Shown in pieces: positions 58,547-64,000 of a stretch of 64,000 nucleotides of DNA. The position numbers and the translations under genes are program-made. Below the pieces are notes generated by a model. That model searched no databases, was not told where the DNA came from, and saw only the letters and a program-made list of their open reading frames with translations. The DNA is from Brachionus rotundiformis (Eukaryota > Rotifera > Eurotatoria > Ploima > Brachionidae). Position 1 is the stretch's first letter; each line of letters opens with the position of its first letter. The DNA lies in contig JAESIW010000180.1 of assembly GCA_016802295.1 (NCBI GenBank), positions 1,987,619 to 2,051,618 of the forward strand, given 5' to 3'.

Positions 58547-59570
58547 TTAATTTTCTAGCTTGTTTCTTTTTTTTAAGTTAACTTCAACTTTTTTTACTTG
58601 ATAATTAAGTGTATCTCTTTTACAATTAAGATTCATTAACTTGACTTTTTTATTTTCAAGTAAAATTTCTAATTCTTGAGTATTCTTATATATATATCTG
58701 TAGGTGGTTGAGAAAATTTTTCTGTGAGCTTTCAAACAATTTGGTCGTATAGCAAGAACCACCATAATTTTTGATGGTAAAATTTATTCTACCAATAAAA
58801 TTTTTTCTTGATTGTTTCATTTTATCATCATTCAAATTAACTCTTATTATTAATTCCGATGTATCTCTTGCCAAAGCGATCAACGAAACGATTTAATTTG
58901 GTTTTTTTTTTAATATATGTATACATTTTTAATTTAATAAATACTTTGTGCCAGGTTGATAATATTTAGCTATAGTATTAAGAATCAATTCATAACATTT
59001 AACTCTATCGTTATTGACATTGCTGTTAAATTAATGTTCACAAAAAATAAAAAGTCGACTCGAAAAATTTTTTTATTTTTTTATGTGACCAGAGATTATG
59101 TGAACAAAATGTACAAATTTTGGACTAGACCCAAAAATTAAAGATAAAAAATAATTATATTCTTATTGCCAAAAAAATCAGATAAATAATCAACTGTTTT
59201 TTGTTACTCTACAGTAAATCTATTAACAGATAAAACAAGCACAAACAAGTGTATACCAGGATAAGTCAGATGTATCAAATTTTTTAATTCATTGAAAATT
59301 TCACTTTCTTTTTTTAAAGTATCAAACAAACATTATTAAAAATTTAAAATTTTTATAAAAACTATTTTCTAAAAAACCTTGTGTATCTACAAAAAGAAAT
59401 TGTTTTTCTTGAATATAAGCCGACACTTTTTGACAATTTTTGGTTACGCTTTCTGCAGAGGCTTTTGAATTAAAATGATTTTTCCCTATCAAACTATTGA
59501 TCGTTGAACTTTTTCCATTTCTTGTTTTTCCCAGAAATACCATACAGATATTATTATCATGGTTGTTCAT
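58547..59570 (-). pseudogene. AIG1/IMAP-family GTPase, broken
   Basis: The first exon encodes a good AIG1 G domain start: the P-loop FLGKTRNGKSST, the switch region SVTKNCQ and the G3 motif FVDTQGF. A 56-bp GT/AG intron just after GFLEN joins it in frame to SEIFNELKNLIHLTYPGIHL and VLVLSVNRFTVE, a typical IMAP core. The next codon is TAA, followed in the same frame by QKTVDYLSDFFGN, which is still IMAP-like. Further pieces (VNNDRVKCYELILNTI, then a coiled-coil tail ending at 58547) are in other frames with stops between. IMAP GTPases oligomerise on membranes and are linked to immunity and stress in animals and plants. With the nonsense codon and frame changes, this copy is most likely inactive. 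Confidence 0.7.
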
Positions 59571-60566
59571 TTTTTAAAAAACAAATTCAAAATATATATT
59601 TTTAATCAGATATTTTAAATATTAATTTTTATAATAATTTTTTTATATCTTTTTTATTTAGAAATTTTTTCAAAAATATATCGATTATATTTTTTATTAA
59701 GTAAAATAAAATTTTAGATAATTTATACATTGAAAGGGTTTTTTATCATTTTAGAAATAAATTAAAATTTAAGAATCATAGGATACTTTGGAATTAAAAA
59801 AAAACTTGGTATGAAAAATGATAAAATAAAACTTTTTTCCATATATCTAATTTTGTCCATCGCATCTGTTGCATTATCTATTTAATTAATTCCATTAAAT
59901 TCTATTTCATTCCATTAATTCCATTCCTTCAGTCCAGCTTATCTTCTCTTTTCATTCAATTCAATTCATAGTTTTTTTATTGCATTTATCCAAATGATTT
60001 CATTCAATCTTTGTGTAGCCTATGGAAAATACAGCTATAGATATCAACATATGTTTTCGGATTCAATTTTTTTTAAGAAATTCAAATTTGCGTGAAAAAT
60101 TGCCTTTTCCAGCATCAGTCGTCCAAAAAATTAATTTCATATTGTTAAATAGACCCTTACATATCTAATTTAAACCCATTTCAAAAACCACTGTGATATT
60201 CGCAATCAGCCTACTTGATTTAACCCAAATATATTCTAATATGTAAAAGATTCAAAAGTCAATTTTTAGGTCATTTTTCCAAATAGCCTAAAGCCTTAAA
60301 AAAAACCGTACTTATTTATTTTGATCATTGATTGATTGATTTAACGAATCGAATTAAAAACAAATTGTATATGGAATAAATTTTTATAATTATATTATAT
60401 AAATTGCGACGAATTATTTAAATGTTTTTAAAATTGATTTTTTATGTTAGATCTTGATTATTATACTTTTGGAACCATGGTACAAAAAATTTGAAATTTA
60501 ATTTTCAATTTTTAAAATTTCAAAAATAAACCTATAGCGGGTTTCGCCTTACCTATAGGATGTACA
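59571..60566. other. AT-rich spacer next to the transposon
   Basis: About 1 kb, A/T-rich, with loose ATTCCATT repeats at 59890-59935. At its right end CCTATAG and CTATAGG (about 60530-60559) form a 7-bp inverted pair close to the insertion site. No gene. Confidence 0.5.
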
Positions 60567-60568
60567 TA

Positions 60569-60965
60569 CAGTAGTTTTATTTGCTATGAAACAAAAAAAT
60601 GCACGTTCTTGAATACACGTTCTTTTTTTTGAACGGTATAAAAGCCGTTCATTTTTACAAAATTTAATTAAATTTAAAAAAAAAAACGTTCCAAACACCG
60701 TTCCATACTCCGTTCCCGACCCGTTCCCGTTCCATACTCCGTTCCCAACCCGTTCCCGTTCCATACTCCGTTCCCAACCCGTTCCAGTTCCAAACACAGT
60801 TCCACAAACCGTTCCCGACCCGTTCCCGTTCCATACTCCGTTCCCAACCCGTTCCAGTTCCTAACACCGTTCCAAACTCCGTTCCCGACCCGTTCCCGTT
60901 CCATACTCAGTTCCCGACCCGTTCCCGTTCCAAACACAGTTCCATAAACCGTTCCATACTCCATT
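60569..60965 (+). repeat. Left TIR of the Tc1-like element with repeat array
   Basis: Outer part 60569-60688 matches the right end base for base, apart from one A in a run. It contains repeated ACGTTC words and the hairpin GAACGGTATAAAAGCCGTTC (about 60632-60651), whose loop reads as a TATA box. From about 60689 an array follows with a 29-bp higher-order unit made of 12-, 11- and 6-bp pieces, each starting CGTTCC or AGTTCC. The array is far more GC-rich than the host DNA. Such subterminal arrays may be transposase-binding sites. Confidence 0.88.
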
Positions 60966-61024
60966 CAAGATTTTTTAGGATAAAAAAGTTTTTTTTTTTA
61001 AATTTTTTATTTTAAAATAAAGTT

Positions 61025-61779
61025 TTAATGTTCAACCCAATTTTCTTTTTTTTCATTTACTAATTTTAGAACTTTTTTAATATGGTTTATATATTTTTTA
61101 CATTTTTCTACATTTAAACTTCTTTCAAAGCTTCTTATTGCTCTTATAAGTTCTTGTTCACTTTTACATTGTTTTTTCCTAACAAAGTCTTTTAGTTCAT
61201 GCCAAAGGAGTTCCATAGGATTAAAATCTGGAGATTGTGGTGAAGTTCTTATCTTTTAAAATTTCAATAATGGTTTATATTTTAATTTTTTGATTTTACC
61301 CAGACTATATTTGTTTCCTCTAAAAATTTTGTACATCTCCGCGATCTATGTTTTGGATCATTGTCCTGTATGAGAAATACCGAACCTGAATAATTTTTAT
61401 CTACGTACTGACAAAGATAATTTTTTAGGATATTTTCGTACGAGTATTGATTTAAATTGGTATTAAATAACTAAAAGGGTAATTATTCAGATATAATTAT
61501 TTTAAATTAATTAATTATTACCACAAATTTTGAGGGACCTTTAAAGCTAATAGCCGCCCATATATTTATCTTAATTGAGCTTTTTGAGCTGATACCAATG
61601 CTTTTAGGTCTTGAATTTCTTAGTCTAATGTGATAAAGAGGACTCTGATTTATTTTGATTGTAGTTTCATCTGCAAAGATGAATTTTCTCAATGAATAAT
61701 TCTTGTATTTCTTTGCAAAATCATATCGTTTATTTATTTGGTTTTGATTTAGGGAAGGTCTCTTTCTTAATCGTCTTTT
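61025..61779 (-). CDS. Tc1-like transposase, DDE domain (N-terminal exons not found)
   Basis: Three exons with two small introns (about 47 and 55 bp) give an open DDE domain. The catalytic residues are D in IFADETTIKI, D in LIQDNDPKH and E in SPDFNPMELLW, with exactly 34 residues between the second and third, the DD34E signature of the Tc1 family. The first visible exon begins after an acceptor at 61780 with KRRLRKRPSLNQNQINKRYD. No paired helix-turn-helix domain is found upstream, although Tc1 transposases normally have one in their first ~110 residues. Either more exons lie upstream and escape recognition, or DNA binding has been lost or moved. It ends WVEH and a TAA near AATAAA-like signals. 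Confidence 0.85.
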
Positions 61780-61860
61780 CTTAATTTAATACCACTTTTA
61801 AAAGAAGTAAAATTTTGTTTTTATCTTTTAAAAATCTTATTATCAATATATTTTTACAGA

Positions 61861-62341
61861 AGACAAATATTAGTAACACATCTGTGTTTTCAACTTCTGA
61901 GGTCGAACCTTCGACAAATGTACCTTCAACTTCAAGGCAAAGCGTCGAAACAAGCGTGAAAAAAAATGACGTCCAGTTAAAAAAGGTAATTTAATCGATA
62001 ATTAAAAATAAACAATAATTATTCAAAAAATAAAGGATAACGTCCCTAAAAAATTCTTCAAAAATTATCTAATAAATCAGATAGAAGAAGAAATACCCAA
62101 AAAAGATAAAAACCTTGGAATTGACGAGCTTAAGAAACTACATATGGATTCATTTCAGAGGATTATAAGTAAAAAAAATTTTTAAATAAATAATTTTTTT
62201 CGGAAAAATTGACTAAAGCTTTTTTAAAAAGAAAATTTTGAGAATGAATGCATACTTAAAAGGGTCCTAGATTGGAAGAGTATGTGGAATTACGCCGTTA
62301 ATTCACGTAAAAAGGATCGATTTAACCAAAAAAAAAAATAA
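61861..62341 (+). CDS. Second ORF of the Tc1-like element, unknown
   Basis: Three exons, joined in frame from a TTTTTACAG acceptor at 61860 to TAA at 62341, code about 119 residues with no start codon in the visible part, so a 5' exon is missing. Segments are an S/T-rich region (STSEVEPSTNVPSTSRQSVE), a basic-acidic middle (FKNYLINQIEEEIPKKDKNL) and a C-terminal part with aromatic and basic residues (VLDWKSMWNYAVNSRKKDRF). Introns of about 50-60 bp have normal GT/AG ends. It resembles nothing I know. It points away from the transposase and ends just before the right TIR. It could be an accessory transposition protein or a captured host exon. Confidence 0.5.
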
Positions 62342-62455
62342 AAAAATAAACTTTTTAATTAAAATTTTATTTTTAAATAAAATAAATTAAAAAAAAAAAT
62401 CTTTTAATTAAATGAAATTATAAATAGGAAATTATTAATAAAGAAAAATATTTGG

Positions 62456-62775
62456 AACTGATCGGGAACGAAGTATAGAACGGGAACTGGTTGGGAACGG
62501 AGTATGGAACGGTTTGTGGAACGGTGTTTGGAACTGGAACGGGTTGGCAACGGTGTTTGGAACTGGAACGGGTTGGGAACGGAGTATGGAACGGGTTCGG
62601 AACGGTGTTTGGAACGGGAACGGGTCGGGAACGGAGTATGGAACGGTGTTTGGAACGTTTTTTTTTTTAAATTTAATTAAATTTTGTAAAAATGAACGGC
62701 TTTTATACCGTTCAAAAAAAAGAACGTGTATTCAAGAACGTGCATTTTTTTGTTTCATAGCAAATAAAACTACTG
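62456..62775 (-). repeat. Right TIR of the Tc1-like element with repeat array
   Basis: The inverted counterpart of 60569-60965. The outer part (about 62656-62775) is nearly identical to the left, including the TATA-containing GAACGG/CCGTTC hairpin. Its array (about 62456-62655) is shorter and its order of 12-, 11- and 6-bp pieces differs, so the two arrays have changed independently. Confidence 0.85.
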
Positions 62776-62969
62776 TAGTTTATCCTAATGGCATATTCAA
62801 AATGAATGTGAATTATCTGTTCCATTATTAATTCTAAAAATTACTTTTAGTTCGGCTATGAATGGAAGTAAAATGTCATTGTTCAAAATTTATTTAAAGT
62901 TTTCTCTTTTAACATTACCGATATTTTTTTGACAAAATTTAAATAATTTTTCAAATAAGCTTAAATAAA

Positions 62970-64000
62970 ATGCCACCAAGTAAGTTTTTACTCTAAAAAA
63001 TGTTAATTTTCAACCGTTCCTTTTAAAAGAAACTGTATTTGCTGCAAATGATGATAGTTTTATCATTGAAATATTTTGTTTGCGTTCAGTTAATGGTTGG
63101 TATAATCTTGAAATTTAGAGACAATTTCTACAGAGATCTAACCACAGACTGACTTACAAGACTTTAAATATTCGCTTAAATAGTAATTATTTGATTTAAA
63201 ATTGTTTTTAAATCTCTAATTAATTTTTCATACAAGTTATTGGTGCCTCTCCTGCAAACATTGTCGCTGAAGTTGATAATAACCGTCCTGGAACATCAGC
63301 TTCAATTCATGGTGGTGAAGTCAACATACAACCCGATGAACAGCTAATGAGTATTTAGCACGAAAACTAAATTAATCTGCCGATGACTTCACTGACCCAG
63401 AAATAGCGAATAGCTGATATTACCTCAGAGTTTGATCAAAGTTTATTAATCTTTTCAAAGTTATCAATTTTAAATTGTTTTATTTAGGCCTAAGCTTTGT
63501 CAATGATGCTGCTTCTTTTATTAACTTTCCTGAAGTCGGTAGTACATCTAACAATACATCTAATAGCAGGAGAAGAGGAAGACCTGCTGGCTCATTTGGC
63601 AGACGCAGAAGAACACCTTTGACAATTGAGGTGAAAGATCGTCGCAATCGAATTGCGCGTATCCGTGCTGAAGATACTCCTGCTTCATTAAATCGAGCCA
63701 GACCGAATTTAAACGATCAATTGGAGCGGATTGATAATGGATTGCTTACCAAAGCCCTAGACGTCTTAATTACAAGGGCAATGTGCGAAAGATTAAGGCG
63801 TGCAAATGAGAACGCTGAACAAGATAATGAACGTTTATCTTCACAATTACAGCGTCAACGTGAGTTAAGAGAAAATGAAACGCCTGCGGAAACAAATAAT
63901 CGTCTTTCTCTTGAGGCTGAGAGACAGAGAAATCGACGGGCAAATGAGACGCCTACTTACATGAAATTTACTTTGAATATGTATGCCCTTTGGATTCTCT
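62970..64000 (+). CDS. AT-hook and arginine-rich repeat protein, 5' part (runs off window)
   Basis: A likely start ATG CCA CCA A|GTAAGT lies at 62970 with a tiny 10-bp first exon. The next exon, from 63030, reads KTVFAANDDSFIIEIFCLRS. A third, about 63238-63351, ends at an ATGA|GTATTT donor and reads NIVAEVDNNRPGTSASIHGG. A fourth, from 63488, is open to the window end. That exon has an AT-hook patch (RRRGRPAGSFGRRRR) and then arginine-rich repeats with an ETP motif (RRANENAEQ, RENETPAE, RRANETPTY). Such repeats precede the Rep/helicase part in many animal Helitron proteins, but that part would lie beyond the window. Other DNA-binding proteins also have AT-hooks, so the identity is open. The exon-2 donor is uncertain because the best GT does not fit the phase. 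Confidence 0.5.

Larger units (their letters stand above)
60569..62775. mobile_element. Tc1-like DD34E DNA transposon, complete, with array-bearing TIRs
   Basis: A 2207-bp element that starts CAGTAGTTTTATTTGC and ends with the reverse complement of the same, flanked by TA on both sides (60567-60568 and 62776-62777), the Tc1/mariner target-site duplication. The terminal inverted repeats are very long for this superfamily: about 120 bp of near-identical outer sequence, then an array of CGTTCC-type repeats, about 400 bp on the left and 320 bp on the right. Inside are a minus-strand transposase (61025-61779) and a plus-strand second ORF (61861-62341), transcribed away from each other. Matching ends, a clean TA duplication and open exons suggest recent movement. 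Confidence 0.9.

Noticed and set aside
60549..60964. Three overlapping ORFs coding repeated W/E/R/G/N-rich peptides in the left TIR array
   Set aside because: They are readings of the CGTTCC array in several frames, all open because the repeat has no stop words. The right TIR gives the same kind of ORF (62514-62831).
1..64000. CRISPR arrays, bacterial operons, riboswitches or rRNA genes
   Set aside because: None seen. The window is eukaryotic with spliced genes.

Overview
The window looks like part of an animal nuclear genome that is compact in its genes and very AT-rich. Coding sequence is broken by many introns of about 45-60 bp with GT/AG ends, intergenic DNA is close to pure A/T, and the genes are metazoan: beta-catenin, CDC25, CDKAL1, WDR34/DYNC2I2, TTC16, MCM3AP/GANP and a TALE homeobox. 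A spiralian-looking TALE protein, CR1-like LINEs, AIG1/IMAP sequence and this base composition would suit a monogonont rotifer such as Brachionus. That is an inference; nothing in the sequence names the species.

Layout, left to right. 1-3.1 kb: two minus-strand genes, the 5' part of a SUPT7L-like SAGA subunit (cut by the window edge) and the dynein-2 intermediate chain DYNC2I2. 7.6-10.8 kb: a C2H2 zinc-finger regulator with two consecutive zinc-finger exons that look like alternative ends. 12.0-14.8 kb and 28.5-31.3 kb: two paralogous proteins of about 910 aa with a PARP14-like RRM/KH architecture and no visible catalytic domain. 15.4-16.5 kb: a coiled-coil gene with two frame breaks. 19.2-20.7 kb: CDC25, whose start codon appears to be split by an intron. 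26.7-27.9 kb: a 5'-truncated LINE. 31.9-34.0 kb: CDKAL1. 35.3-37.4 kb: beta-catenin without a recognisable N-terminal degron. 41.3-52.1 kb: two related secreted LRR proteins flanking MCM3AP and a small secreted-peptide ORF. 52.3-57.2 kb: TTC16 in nine exons. 57.3-58.0 kb: the TALE homeobox gene. 58.5-59.6 kb: a broken AIG1/IMAP GTPase. 60.6-62.8 kb: a complete Tc1-like DD34E transposon with long array-bearing inverted repeats and a second ORF. From 63 kb: the start of an AT-hook/arginine-rich gene that leaves the window.

These are independent eukaryotic genes, not an operon. Three themes recur: regulators of cell cycle and development (CDC25, beta-catenin, zinc finger, TALE) set in long AT-rich deserts; cilium and housekeeping genes packed tightly with ~50-bp introns; and mobile DNA sitting in the few unusually long introns (MCM3AP, TTC16) and at the right end. 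The least familiar items are the Tc1-like element at 60569-62775, the RRM/KH paralog pair, the paired zinc-finger end exons, and the possible secreted-peptide precursor at 50005-50193.
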